A stretch of DNA of 64,000 nucleotides from Leptolyngbya sp. FACHB-8 (GCF_014695575.1 NZ_JACJOO010000055.1:1-64000), one strand, 5' to 3'. Shown: positions 1 through 8,399, counted from the first letter of the stretch. Program-made: numbers and translations. Notes: generated from the sequence alone by a model not told the origin.

Positions 1-113
1 TTGAAGCCTGAAAATAGCCCGCCGAAGGCGGGCTATTTTCAGGCTTCAAAGCCGAGAGTTCGCGCCCGTCGGGCGCGAACTCTCGGCTTTGAAGCTCATA
101 ATGAGAATTGCTG
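1..113. repeat. Family D palindromic unit, left end cut by window
   Basis: Two adjacent long hairpins (about 1-49, arms of 23 bp with a GAA loop; about 47-92) are followed by the terminal sequence ATAATGAGAATTGCTG. The same layout and end are found in the complete 132-bp copy at 20185-20316, where the arms read differently but still pair. The right end at 113 abuts the middle of a family A hairpin arm (CTCGAAAAAGCCC), so this copy appears to have been inserted into a family A unit whose left half lies outside the window. Confidence 0.8.
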
Positions 114-186
114 CTCGAAAAAGCCCATTATTGCGTGCGCGTCGCGCACGCAATAATGGGCGGTTCGGCTTATCCCGAACTGACGT
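114..186. repeat. Family A palindromic unit, right part only
   Basis: Carries the right arm of hairpin a, all of hairpin b (CCCATTATTGCG... with a 1-nt loop) and the terminal repeat CTTATCCCGAACTGACGT, essentially identical to the right part of the complete copy at 1674-1795. It is interrupted on the left by the family D unit. Confidence 0.8.
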
Positions 187-233
187 TAAGTACGGTGGTA
201 TGGGACACGAAGCGCCCTATACCACCGTACTTA
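187..233. repeat. Family G hairpin
   Basis: Palindrome with arms TAAGTACGGTGGTAT / ATACCACCGTACTTA directly abutting the family A end. A relative with the same GTACGGTGGTAT core lies at 16779-16830. Positions 234-480 hold no gene I can support; they are the upstream region of the glycosyltransferase. Confidence 0.6.
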
Positions 234-480
234 CTCAACGCACTTGAACTATTTCTACAGATGTGTGGATAGGGTGTTGGCAGAGAGGCTCTAAGTGCCC
301 TCTCAGATTTGAAACACGACCGGGTATTCCCACGACCATTTTGGGCATTCTCCTAAAAGATGCCCACAAAATTTTATGGGGCTTCTTCAAAGCTTTACCT
401 GCACCAGGTTAGGTATTTTCTACGCTGTAGATAACCCCTGATCTATTGATGACACTCGTTTACCCCTTGGAGCCTGCCTG

Positions 481-1674
481 ATGATTTCACTGGTCAACGG
501 TTTGCTGATGGCGATCGCCCTCCTGCTGATCATCCCCATTGGCATATTTGTGGTGGAGTGTCTGGCCGCACTGTTACCCAATCCCCGTCGTAATCAGCTC
601 TCTGGAGCGGCTCCCTCCATTGCCGTGTTAATGCCTGCCCACGACGAAGCCGCCGTAATCGACACCACCCTAAAAACCCTGCTGCCCCACCTGAAATCCG
701 AGGATCGGTTGGTGGTGGTGGCGGATAATTGCACTGATAATACAGCCGCGATCGCCCGCCAAGCGGGGGCCACTGTTATCGAGCGCTTCGACGCCCAAAA
801 CCGAGGGAAAGGTTATGCCCTGGATTTTGGAATGCAACACCTGATGCCCCAACCCCCAGACGTCGTCGTTATCGTTGATGCCGACTGTCGGGTTGAGGGT
901 GATGCCATTGAGCAGATTTCTCGGATGGCTCAAAAAACGGGCCGTCCCGTTCAGGCTATTTATTTGATGGAACTTCCACCCGAGTTCAAGCCCAGTAGTG
1001 CCATCTCTGCTCTGGCTTTTACAGTGAAGAATTTGGTACGGCCGCGTGGTATGGATGGGCTGGGGCTCCCCTGTTTGCTGACGGGAACGGGTATGGCTTT
1101 CCCCTGGGAACGCATTGCAAACTCTCCCCTGGCTAGTGGCAACATTGTGGAAGACATGCAATTGGGTCTAGATCTGGCGATCGCTGGGCATGCTCCCCTC
1201 CTCTGCCGCAGTGCCCGCGTAACTGGTATCCTGCCGCAACAGGATACCGCTGCCCGAAGCCAGCGCACTCGCTGGGAACATGGTCATTTGCAAACTCTCC
1301 TCACTCAGGTGCCCCGCCTCACCGCAGAAGGTCTACGCCAGATGCGCTTTGACCTCATCGCTCTGGCATTGGATATGCTAGTGCCCCCCCTCTCGCTGCT
1401 GGTCATGGCATGGATTGGCGCAATGGTGGTGTTGGTTGCGGCTACCCTTTTAGGAGCTTCGGTGGGACCAGCGATCGCCCTCGGCCTCAGCGGTGTCATT
1501 ATGACGGCAACGATTGTTGTGTCCTGGTGGGTATTCGCCCGCAAATCCATTCCCGGTTCCACTCTTCTCAGCATTCCCCTTTATCTGCTGTGGAAAGTGC
1601 CCCTCTACATGGCCTTTCTGCTCAAGCGTCAAACCCGTTGGGTCCGCACTGAACGGGATGCGGTTAGTAAATAA
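481..1674 (+). CDS. Glycosyltransferase family 2, membrane-bound
   Basis: 397-residue GT2 enzyme that would transfer a sugar from a nucleotide-sugar donor at the cytoplasmic face of the membrane. An N-terminal membrane segment (about 5-32) precedes the GT-A domain (about 45-280). Visible motifs are DAD at 133-135 (the metal-binding DxD), ED at 224-225 and QRTRW at 261-265, the Q-x-x-R-W signature of processive or hopanoid/polysaccharide-type GT2 enzymes. Two or more C-terminal membrane segments follow (about 290-335 and 345-388). Acceptor and product cannot be told. The gene stands alone. Its TAA stop shares its last base with the first base of a family A unit. Confidence 0.85.
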   Translation: MISLVNGLLMAIALLLIIPIGIFVVECLAALLPNPRRNQLSGAAPSIAVLMPAHDEAAVIDTTLKTLLPHLKSEDRLVVVADNCTDNTAAIARQAGATVIERFDAQNRGKGYALDFGMQHLMPQPPDVVVIVDADCRVEGDAIEQISRMAQKTGRPVQAIYLMELPPEFKPSSAISALAFTVKNLVRPRGMDGLGLPCLLTGTGMAFPWERIANSPLASGNIVEDMQLGLDLAIAGHAPLLCRSARVTGILPQQDTAARSQRTRWEHGHLQTLLTQVPRLTAEGLRQMRFDLIALALDMLVPPLSLLVMAWIGAMVVLVAATLLGASVGPAIALGLSGVIMTATIVVSWWVFARKSIPGSTLLSIPLYLLWKVPLYMAFLLKRQTRWVRTERDAVSK

Positions 1675-1801
1675 CCTCAGTTCGGGTTAAGGGCTTTTTC
1701 GAGTGCCGCGCTTCGCGCGGCACTCGAAAAAGCCCATTATTGCGTGCGCGTCGCGCACGCAATAATGGGCGGTTCGGCTTATCCCGAACTGACGTTAAAT
1801 A
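1668..1801. mobile_element. Family A unit (122 bp) with TAAATA target duplication
   Basis: The unit proper is 1674-1795, exactly 122 bp, between direct repeats TAAATA (1668-1673 and 1796-1801). Terminal inverted repeats are ACCTCAGTTCGGGTTAAG and CTTATCCCGAACTGACGT. Inside are hairpin a (1691-1735, 21-bp arms, TTC loop) and hairpin b (1733-1769, 18-bp arms, 1-nt loop). Before insertion the preceding gene would have ended AAA TAG; with the element it ends AAA TAA. No coding capacity, so it is non-autonomous. Confidence 0.85.
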
Positions 1802-1867
1802 GCAACGTTATTTCTTTTTGTGTGAGGCTAGATAGCCTCACACAATCTATTAGGACGGGATTTTGAA

Positions 1868-2110
1868 ACCTCAGTTCGGATTAACCTGAGTTCGGGTTAA
1901 GGGCGTTTTCAAGTGCCGCGCAACGCGCGGCACTTGAAAACGCTCATTTTGGCGTGCGCGAAGCATACGCCAAAATGAGCACTTCAGCCTATCCCGAACT
2001 GAGGTGGATTAAGGGTCTTTTCGAGGAGCGCAGTGCGTCCCTCGAAAAGACCCTATTTTGTGTGCGTCGCGCACGCAAAATAAGCGATTCAGTTTATCCC
2101 GAATTGAGGT
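1868..2110. mobile_element. Family A unit interrupted by a second family A unit
   Basis: The outer copy begins at 1868 (ACCTCAGTTC) and resumes at 2012 (AGGGTCTTTTCGAGG..., ending AATTGAGGT at 2110). Inside its left terminal repeat sits a complete 122-bp copy at 1884-2005, flanked by GGATTA at 1878-1883 and again at 2006-2011. Removing the insert and one GGATTA restores a 115-bp family A unit. The outer copy has flanks TTTGAA and GTTGAA, a possible eroded duplication. The two copies differ in stem sequence while keeping pairing. Confidence 0.85.
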
Positions 2111-2131
2111 GTTGAAAAGTCGCGCGGAGCG

Positions 2132-4348
2132 CTAGAGAGATGGCACATCTTGAGTGATAGGAAAAAATGTGTTGCAGCAGGCTGCTGGGTTAAGGGGAAG
2201 ATGGATGGTAAAAATCGTGCGTTCATGAGTTGAGGTAACCTCAATCGCCCCGCCTAAATAAGTGACACGTTTCTTGACTAGAGCTAGCCCCAGGCCTGTT
2301 CCCCCGTGCTTCCAGGGGTCGCCGTTGGGAATGCGGTAAAACTTCTCAAAAACGCGCTCGAACTCGGTTGTCTGAATTTCTACCCCCGCGTTTATTACGC
2401 TGATATGAAGGGTTGAAGTATCGGCGTGAGCTGCGATCGCAATTCCCTCTCCTGGTGGTGTGTACTTGCAGGCATTATTGAATAGTTCCATCAAGATATG
2501 TTCCAGATGGGATAGATCAATGGCCACCGTGCCGACCGAATCGGCCACCTGAATTGTCAGAGTTTGGTTTTGTGCTTGAAGACGGGCTGTAAACGCTTCA
2601 GACAGATGGGAAAGCCAGGTTTTAAGTTCAATGCATGTAGGCAAGATAGGTTCTGTCTTCGCGTCCAGGCACGAAAATTCCAGCAGGTCATTAATCAAGG
2701 CCATCTCGCGATCGCCTTCCATCTCCAGTACTCCCAGATACTGTTGCAGCGCCAGGCTAATATGCTCGGGAAGCTCGGCTTGCTTGAGCAGCAGGTCCAT
2801 CATTTGCATCGCCATACGAATATTCGCCATGGGCGTGCGCAACTCGTGGGATACCGTGCTAAGAAAATCATCCTTCAACTGATTCAGACGTTCCAACTCC
2901 TGCACCTGGCGCTGGGCCGACTGGTAGAGCCGGGCCTGCCGGATGGCGATCGCACACTGGTTGGCAACCTGCTGTGCGACTCGAATCTGCAACTCATCAA
3001 AGGTGCGATTGGCAAACGTAGCCAACCTCAATTCCCCAAGCACCCCCTGGTCGTCCAGGATGGGGCAGACCAGCAGCGAAATGCGCCCCCAGATGGGGTG
3101 GTATTCGCAGTAGTGCAGATACTGCTCGCACAATAATTGCTGATAGGGAGAGCTGCTTTGAGCCAACGGCATGACCCGATGGCTGATAGAAGAAAAGAAA
3201 GTCGTGTACTCGTATTGAGGAATAACTGTATGGGTTGCCAGATCATAGGTAGCGGTCAGGCATGAGCCGACCCCTAGTCCCTGAGCCAGCTCCTGTACTA
3301 CGCTTTGCAAGATCTGGGATTCGTCCAAGCTATCTCGGACTCGATCTGTAATACGCTTCAGTAAAGCTTCAAAGTCTAATGCTTCTTGAAGTTGGGCCGT
3401 GTGGGCTTGTACCTGTTGGGCCAGCTCCGAGTTGAGTTGTTGCACCTGGTCATACAGGTTGGCCTGATGGATGGCGATCGCTACTGACGTAGAAAGCTCT
3501 TGCAAAAATTCAATTTCCCAGGCTTGCCACTGGCGAGCTTGGCGACACTGATGCGCCATCACCAAACCCCAGGGATGATCGCCCAGCCAGATAGGTACGG
3601 TTACATAAGCCTTAATCTCAAATTGCAGTAGTAGCAGCACATGGTTCTCGGGCAAGTCTGCCTGCTCTAGATCGGCGATCGCTTGCACAGCCCCCGAAGA
3701 TGCTGTGCTTAAACTCAACAAGGGGGCATACAGGAGCGTATCACTCAAGCTGGAGTAACCCTCCCGCACCTGTTCCACCAGCACCCGGCTGCGGCACGGA
3801 GACTCATACTGCAAAATCAGCACACGATCTGCATCAAGGAACTGCTGCACTTCCTCAACAGTGGTTTGTAGAATAACGGGTAAGTTAAGACTGCGGCGAA
3901 TTCGTTGGCTTACTTTATGGATCAGCGTTTCCCGTGCAATTTGCTTCTGTAGAGCCATTTCGAAGGCTGCTTGTCGGTGCTGCTGCAAATTCTGGATGTG
4001 TTGTGACTGCTCGGCTGGCAGGATGAAGGCCGGCTGACACGCCTGCTCTTGATGCGCCACAATAGCCGATAGCATCTGGTTGACGGCTTCATTCAGAGAT
4101 TCCAGTTCTTGCAATCCAGAGCATTCTTTTAACCGAATATCGAAATTGCCGTGAGTTACTGCCTCAACCAGTTTCAAGATTTCCTGTATCCAACGTCGAA
4201 CCCATGGCTGAAACCCCAGCTCTAGCAGCAGTATGAGCGCGATCGCCCCTCTCGGAACTAACCCAGATAGCATGGCATTTCCTAAAACCAGGCCATACAG
4301 CACCAGAGCCAACACTCGCAGACGGACTTGAGAGGGTCCTCGCTTCAT
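2132..4348 (-). CDS. Membrane-anchored GAF sensor histidine kinase
   Basis: 738 residues. N-terminal membrane segments (about 8-50) are followed by a HAMP-like stretch (about 52-95), a GAF domain (about 165-300), a second GAF domain (about 345-480), then HisKA with phospho-acceptor His501 in SHELRTP, and HATPase_c with the N box NNACK (about 624-628) and GTGLGL (about 683-688). It should autophosphorylate in response to a ligand or chromophore bound by a GAF domain. I see no clear chromophore Cys-His motif, so a phytochrome function is not claimed. No response regulator is adjacent, so the partner is unknown. Confidence 0.88.
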   Translation of the reverse strand: MKRGPSQVRLRVLALVLYGLVLGNAMLSGLVPRGAIALILLLELGFQPWVRRWIQEILKLVEAVTHGNFDIRLKECSGLQELESLNEAVNQMLSAIVAHQEQACQPAFILPAEQSQHIQNLQQHRQAAFEMALQKQIARETLIHKVSQRIRRSLNLPVILQTTVEEVQQFLDADRVLILQYESPCRSRVLVEQVREGYSSLSDTLLYAPLLSLSTASSGAVQAIADLEQADLPENHVLLLLQFEIKAYVTVPIWLGDHPWGLVMAHQCRQARQWQAWEIEFLQELSTSVAIAIHQANLYDQVQQLNSELAQQVQAHTAQLQEALDFEALLKRITDRVRDSLDESQILQSVVQELAQGLGVGSCLTATYDLATHTVIPQYEYTTFFSSISHRVMPLAQSSSPYQQLLCEQYLHYCEYHPIWGRISLLVCPILDDQGVLGELRLATFANRTFDELQIRVAQQVANQCAIAIRQARLYQSAQRQVQELERLNQLKDDFLSTVSHELRTPMANIRMAMQMMDLLLKQAELPEHISLALQQYLGVLEMEGDREMALINDLLEFSCLDAKTEPILPTCIELKTWLSHLSEAFTARLQAQNQTLTIQVADSVGTVAIDLSHLEHILMELFNNACKYTPPGEGIAIAAHADTSTLHISVINAGVEIQTTEFERVFEKFYRIPNGDPWKHGGTGLGLALVKKRVTYLGGAIEVTSTHERTIFTIHLPLNPAACCNTFFPITQDVPSL

Positions 4349-5002
4349 TGTTTTCTTGTATCCCCAACAATTTCAACGCCAGTACAACAGGGCTTGCACA
4401 CTATTGTTGAGTATGGTGACTGACCCACTCCACAATAATGCTCCGGGTAACAAATAACCTGTACTTGCGTACATATCGCATACGCAAAGGTCGGCGTTTA
4501 GAGGTCAGTCAGACGTGTCGACCTTTAAACGCTTGCATCCAAACAAACTCCAGGACGTGCTCTAAAACTCGCTGAGAGGGTCATTTTTGCGTGCGCAAAG
4601 TGTACGCAAAAATAGCCTCTAAAGCAGATTCGAGTAAATTTGGATGTAACTCAATGAGGTGGACATACATCGAGCCCAATTCCACTTGTGTCTTTAGTAC
4701 GCTTCTCTACGGTTGTATAGAAGGGATCCCAAATGCTGTGACGAACGAGCATGAAGAGGAGATCCGTACGCTCTCTCGCCATTTGCAAAACATGGGTGAG
4801 CGTTCTATTAGATCCTGAGTATTGACAGTATGTGTGGTAAGTCTCTCCCACCATACGTAACATACCACCCTGTCCAGCAGAGATTTATATAGGTTTTGTA
4901 TTAGGAAATGAAGATGTTGTATCTAAATTGGATGGTGCATTGTGTACGCAATACACTGTTCAATCCATATAGGCTCAAATGTAGCCTGATATAAAAACGG
5001 TA
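4349..5002. other. Gene-free region with several hairpins
   Basis: About 650 bp between two kinase genes. It holds hairpins at about 4473-4498 (TTGCGTAC...GCATACGCAA), 4494-4531 and 4576-4619 (TTTTTGCGTGCGC...GTACGCAAAAA), the last resembling hairpin b of family A. Short reading frames here on either strand show no recognisable domain, and I do not annotate them. Confidence 0.5.
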
Positions 5003-5003
5003 T

Positions 5004-5108
5004 TACAGCCCTTTGCGCTTGAATCAGCCACGGTTGTTTTTGTGAGAGCTGTGCGGAGCACGGCTCTCACAAAAACAACCAGGTTTTAAGCGCTTGAAAA
5101 ACGCTGTA
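5004..5108. repeat. Family C palindromic unit
   Basis: About 105 bp with outer ends TACAGCCCTTTGCGCTTGAA and TTGAAAAACGCTGTA around a central hairpin GGTTGTTTTTGTGAGAGC / GCTCTCACAAAAACAACC. Two further copies lie at 24755-24860 and 59583-59689. It stands just downstream of the kinase gene that ends at 5123 on the minus strand, so it may also act as a terminator. Confidence 0.7.
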
Positions 5109-5122
5109 GAAGAAATTGAGTT

Positions 5123-6289
5123 TTAGGGCAAAATTGGCAAGCTAATGGTGAAACAGCTTCCTTTCCCAGGTTGACTTTCGAATGTCACATCCCCGGTAAG
5201 CAAGTGTAAGTAATAGCGCAGGATGGATAACCCCAATCCAGTGCCAGGGATGTTTCCAATATTTCCGCCCCGGTAAAAGAAATCGAAGAGGCGAGGGGAA
5301 TCTTCAGCCAAGATGCCGATACCCTGATCGCGAACGTGCAGAATCAGGCGATCGCCCTCCCGCTCCACCTCGACCCAAATGGGAGAATCAGCCGTCGAGT
5401 ATTTAATTGCATTTGAGAGGAGATGGTGCAAAATTTGCTGCATCATTTCGCTGTCCAGGAGCATGTGCTGTTCTTGAATAGCGAGATGGGATTTGAACTG
5501 AATGGGGCGATCGCTTTCCCGGCTGATAGTCCCTAAGGCCTTCTGACAGAGAGCAACAATATCAACGGAGGCTTTTTGCGGGTGCATCGCTGGTTCATCC
5601 TGCTGGCGGCGCACCTGCAATACGTCATCCATACGGTTTGTGATGGTACGGATACCTTGATAAACCTGCTCAAAGATTTCTTCTTTCTCTGAGCCTTCCA
5701 ACTCCAGGTAGCGCAGCAGTTCTACCGCCGATTGGATCTGGGTTAACGGCGTACGAAGCTCATGGGAGAGCATCGTGATGATGCGTGACTTCAGGGCACT
5801 TAACTCGCGGGCATGGTTCAACGTTTTAACCACTTCCTGGGCAGCCCGAGCTTGCAAGTCGTATGTGTGTGGTAGAGATCCCCAATCTTCGAGTTCTTCG
5901 GGTTCTTTTTTGCTGGGTAGTGGTTGAATAAGGCACCAAAACCCCCCGGTGGTAGCAGGGCGCATCCGCCATTCCTGCAAGGTTTTATCTGTTAGGGTGA
6001 GTTGGAGCGATACCGTTGCCTGAGGGTTGTTCATCCACGTTTGGATGTACTGCCATTCGGTTTTGGCCTCTGGGTGTCGTATTGCCAGCTCTGCTAACAG
6101 GCTTGAATAGAGCAAATCAATCCTAAGCTCATCAAGCCAGGGCCACATATGAGAGAAGGCTGCGTTGCGCTGCACCAGATGACCGTTGGCGTCAAAGCGG
6201 CCTACTGCCGTTTCAATACCATCCAACAGCCAGTCCAGCTCAGACACAGTCATCGGGTTCAATTCAGAATCCGACTCAAATTCCCTCAT
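5123..6289 (-). CDS. PAS-type sensor histidine kinase
   Basis: 388-residue kinase with no obvious membrane segment, so probably cytoplasmic. A PAS-like domain (about 17-125; GIETAVGRFDANGHLVQRN resembles a PAS core) is followed by HisKA with phospho-acceptor His176 in SHELRTP and a HATPase_c domain (about 270-388) with NAIKY and GTGLGLSIL. The signal it senses and its response regulator are unknown. The ATG at 6289 starts the reading frame; the gene is divergent from lnt. Confidence 0.85.
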   Translation of the reverse strand: MREFESDSELNPMTVSELDWLLDGIETAVGRFDANGHLVQRNAAFSHMWPWLDELRIDLLYSSLLAELAIRHPEAKTEWQYIQTWMNNPQATVSLQLTLTDKTLQEWRMRPATTGGFWCLIQPLPSKKEPEELEDWGSLPHTYDLQARAAQEVVKTLNHARELSALKSRIITMLSHELRTPLTQIQSAVELLRYLELEGSEKEEIFEQVYQGIRTITNRMDDVLQVRRQQDEPAMHPQKASVDIVALCQKALGTISRESDRPIQFKSHLAIQEQHMLLDSEMMQQILHHLLSNAIKYSTADSPIWVEVEREGDRLILHVRDQGIGILAEDSPRLFDFFYRGGNIGNIPGTGLGLSILRYYLHLLTGDVTFESQPGKGSCFTISLPILP

Positions 6290-6589
6290 CCAGACAAAAC
6301 TCCTTTAGAGGATGTGCTCTATAACGCTCGCATGTCAAAGTGAGTACGGAATGAAATCTTGCTAAGGCGAAGGGACCTGGCTAACCCGTATTTCCAGACG
6401 GGTATGTCAACCCCCAGCGCACTCTGGCTCGATTTACCATTTAGAGGGCGTTTTATCCGTCCCGCTAAGCATCAATTTCTCGTGGTCAGTACGAAAAGCC
6501 AACGTTTTAAGTACCCTACTTAGACTGCCCTGTTTTACAGCCATTAAATCGCTTGATCGCTGTCCTTCAACTGAATCTTTATTGCTCTT
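6290..6589. other. Divergent intergenic region, kinase and lnt
   Basis: 300 bp between divergent starts. It must contain promoters for both genes, but I cannot point to a convincing -35/-10 pair. It lacks the long palindromes found in most other gaps of this window. Confidence 0.4.
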
Positions 6590-8197
6590 ATGGTCGATCG
6601 CCCAGTGCCGTATTCTTCAGCAACCAATTCCCATCCCCAGGAAATAACGCAACGGATTCGTGAGATTCCCAGCATGGCGATCGCCTTCCTGAGTGGTCTC
6701 CTGATGGCGCTAACCTTAGCACCTGCTGGCTTCTGGGTCTTAGGTTGGGTAGCCCTGGCCCCTCTCTGGGCACTTCTACGTCGTACGCCCCGCCGAATTT
6801 GGGCCGTCATTCCACTCTGTGCTGCCTGGGGTGTGGGCTACAACGGATTGGCAATTTCCTGGATTGTCGACCTGCACCCGCTCACCTGGATGGGACTGAC
6901 TAACTCCGTGAGCCTGGGCGTGACAGCGTTTGCCTGGACTGCGATCGTATTTTGGGGGGTGGTACGGGTAACGTGCTGGGGGCTACTGGTGGCATTGCTC
7001 TGGGGCTGGCACGCAACGGGAACAGAATCCCTGGGCTGCATTTTGAACCGATGGTTAGGGGCGATCGCTCTCTGGTGTGCACTAGAGGTTCTCTGGAGTT
7101 ACACTCCCCTTGACTGGACGACCCTTGCTATTACCCAAAGCCCCCATGATCTATGGATTTTGCATCTGGGGCAGCTCTCCGGGCCAACAGCCGTTTCAGC
7201 TTGCCTGGTTGCTATCAATGGTTTAGTGGCAGAGGCCTGGTTACACCCCCAAGCTGGGGTCCGGAAGCCTTTAGTCAATCTGGGTTTGGGCATTTTGCTG
7301 GTATCTCATTTAGTAGGGCTGGCATTATTTCTACAACCGGTGCCTCAGGCTCCCGAATCGGAACTAAAAATTGGCATCATCCAGGGCAATATTCCCACTC
7401 GGGTCAAACTCTTTGAAGACGGTGTCCAACGTTCCTTTGATGCCTATATCGATGGCTACGAGGCTCTGGTCGATCAGGGTGCGGATGCAGTGCTGACGCC
7501 GGAAGGAAGCTTTCCCTGGGCGTGGGTAGATACGCCGAAACGTCAGCAAAATGCCTTCTACCAAACCATTGTTAGTCGAGGGATTCCCGCCTGGGTCGGC
7601 TCCTTTGGGCTGGAGGACGGTCACTATAGGCAGACCCTTTTCACCATAAGCGGCGATGGGGAAGTCTACAGCCGCTACAACAAGGTGAAACTGGTGCCGC
7701 TAGGAGAATACATCCCGTTTGAGTCGTTACTGGGAGAAGTGATTCAGCGGCTCTCCACCTTAGCTGACTCCATGCGGCCGGGGTCGTTACATCAAGTGGT
7801 GGATAGCCCAGTGGGCCGGGCGATCGCCGCTATCTGTTACGACTCCGCTTTCCCGCAAATTTTTCGCAACCAGGCGGCGACAGGCGGCGAATTTATCCTT
7901 ACGGCCTCCAACAATGACCCCTATGGGTCCGCCATGATGAACCAGCACCATGCTCAGGACGTGATGCGGGCGATCGAAACCAGCCGTTATACTTTGCGTG
8001 CCACGAACACGGGCTTCTCTGGCGTCGTCACCCCCCACGGTAGAACCCTCTGGAAATCAGGCTTTCGGACCTATGAGGCGCATCTTGCCACAATTTATAA
8101 ACAGCAAACTCGCACCCTTTATGTGCAATGGGGGAATTGGTTGACGCCATTCCTGCTTGGGGTCGCTCTGATCGGGTGGCTTCGAGTAAAACGGTAA
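6590..8197 (+). CDS. lnt: Apolipoprotein N-acyltransferase
   Basis: 535 residues. Lnt adds the third acyl chain to the N-terminal cysteine of lipoproteins at the periplasmic side of the inner membrane. About 30 N-terminal residues precede a multi-pass membrane region (about 30-250). A nitrilase-fold domain (about 258-500) then carries the expected triad: Glu305 in LTPEGSFPW, Lys365 in YNKVKLVPLGEY and Cys416 in ICYDSAFPQ. A last membrane segment is near 515-531. The start could instead be the ATG at 6674 (MAIAFLSG), as neither has a strong ribosome binding site. CyanoP (44.5 kb) is a plausible substrate. Confidence 0.93.
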   Translation: MVDRPVPYSSATNSHPQEITQRIREIPSMAIAFLSGLLMALTLAPAGFWVLGWVALAPLWALLRRTPRRIWAVIPLCAAWGVGYNGLAISWIVDLHPLTWMGLTNSVSLGVTAFAWTAIVFWGVVRVTCWGLLVALLWGWHATGTESLGCILNRWLGAIALWCALEVLWSYTPLDWTTLAITQSPHDLWILHLGQLSGPTAVSACLVAINGLVAEAWLHPQAGVRKPLVNLGLGILLVSHLVGLALFLQPVPQAPESELKIGIIQGNIPTRVKLFEDGVQRSFDAYIDGYEALVDQGADAVLTPEGSFPWAWVDTPKRQQNAFYQTIVSRGIPAWVGSFGLEDGHYRQTLFTISGDGEVYSRYNKVKLVPLGEYIPFESLLGEVIQRLSTLADSMRPGSLHQVVDSPVGRAIAAICYDSAFPQIFRNQAATGGEFILTASNNDPYGSAMMNQHHAQDVMRAIETSRYTLRATNTGFSGVVTPHGRTLWKSGFRTYEAHLATIYKQQTRTLYVQWGNWLTPFLLGVALIGWLRVKR

Positions 8198-8199
8198 AA

Positions 8200-8306
8200 C
8201 TTAGGAGATTTCTGAGAAACAATATCCCCTTATTTGGAAAAAAGGCGCGGCGAAGCCGCGCCTTTTTTCCAAATAAGGGGGAAGTTCTTATCTGGAAATC
8301 TCCTTA
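8200..8306. repeat. Family F palindromic unit
   Basis: 107 bp with ends CTTAGGAGATTTCTGAG and CTGGAAATCTCCTTA around a long central hairpin (CCCCTTATTTGGAAAAAAGG... pairing perfectly, loop near GAA). The outer ends match those at 45325-45430 and 50991-51099, but the stem sequence is different. It begins 2 nt after the lnt stop codon and could serve as its terminator. Confidence 0.65.
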
Positions 8307-8320
8307 CAGGTAATGTTCTA

Positions 8321-8393
8321 GACGAGTGAATGGGGTGTGATGAAAAGGGCAGGAATGTCCCTTCACCACACCCGATCCACATCACTTGATGAG
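8321..8393. repeat. Family H hairpin with imperfect direct-repeat flanks
   Basis: Core 8327-8387 (61 bp) begins TGAATGGGGTGTG and contains a hairpin closing on CACCACACCC. It is flanked by GACGAG (8321-8326) and GATGAG (8388-8393). The relative at 14319-14384 has exact 7-bp flanks. Confidence 0.5.
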
Positions 8394-8399
8394 TTCTTC

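Noticed and set aside
670-1568. Long antisense frames inside the first glycosyltransferase gene
   Set aside because: They are out-of-frame shadows of a clear GT2 coding sequence. The same applies to antisense frames in rfbA, secA, plsX and others.
4591-4863. Small genes on either strand between the two histidine kinases
   Set aside because: Open frames of 70-75 codons exist on both strands over the same DNA, with no ribosome binding site, family resemblance or convincing composition.
5004-5108. Target duplications around families B, C, E, F and G
   Set aside because: I compared the flanks of each copy and found no exact direct repeat of 5 bp or more next to the proposed ends, so mobility by target-duplicating transposition is not claimed for these.
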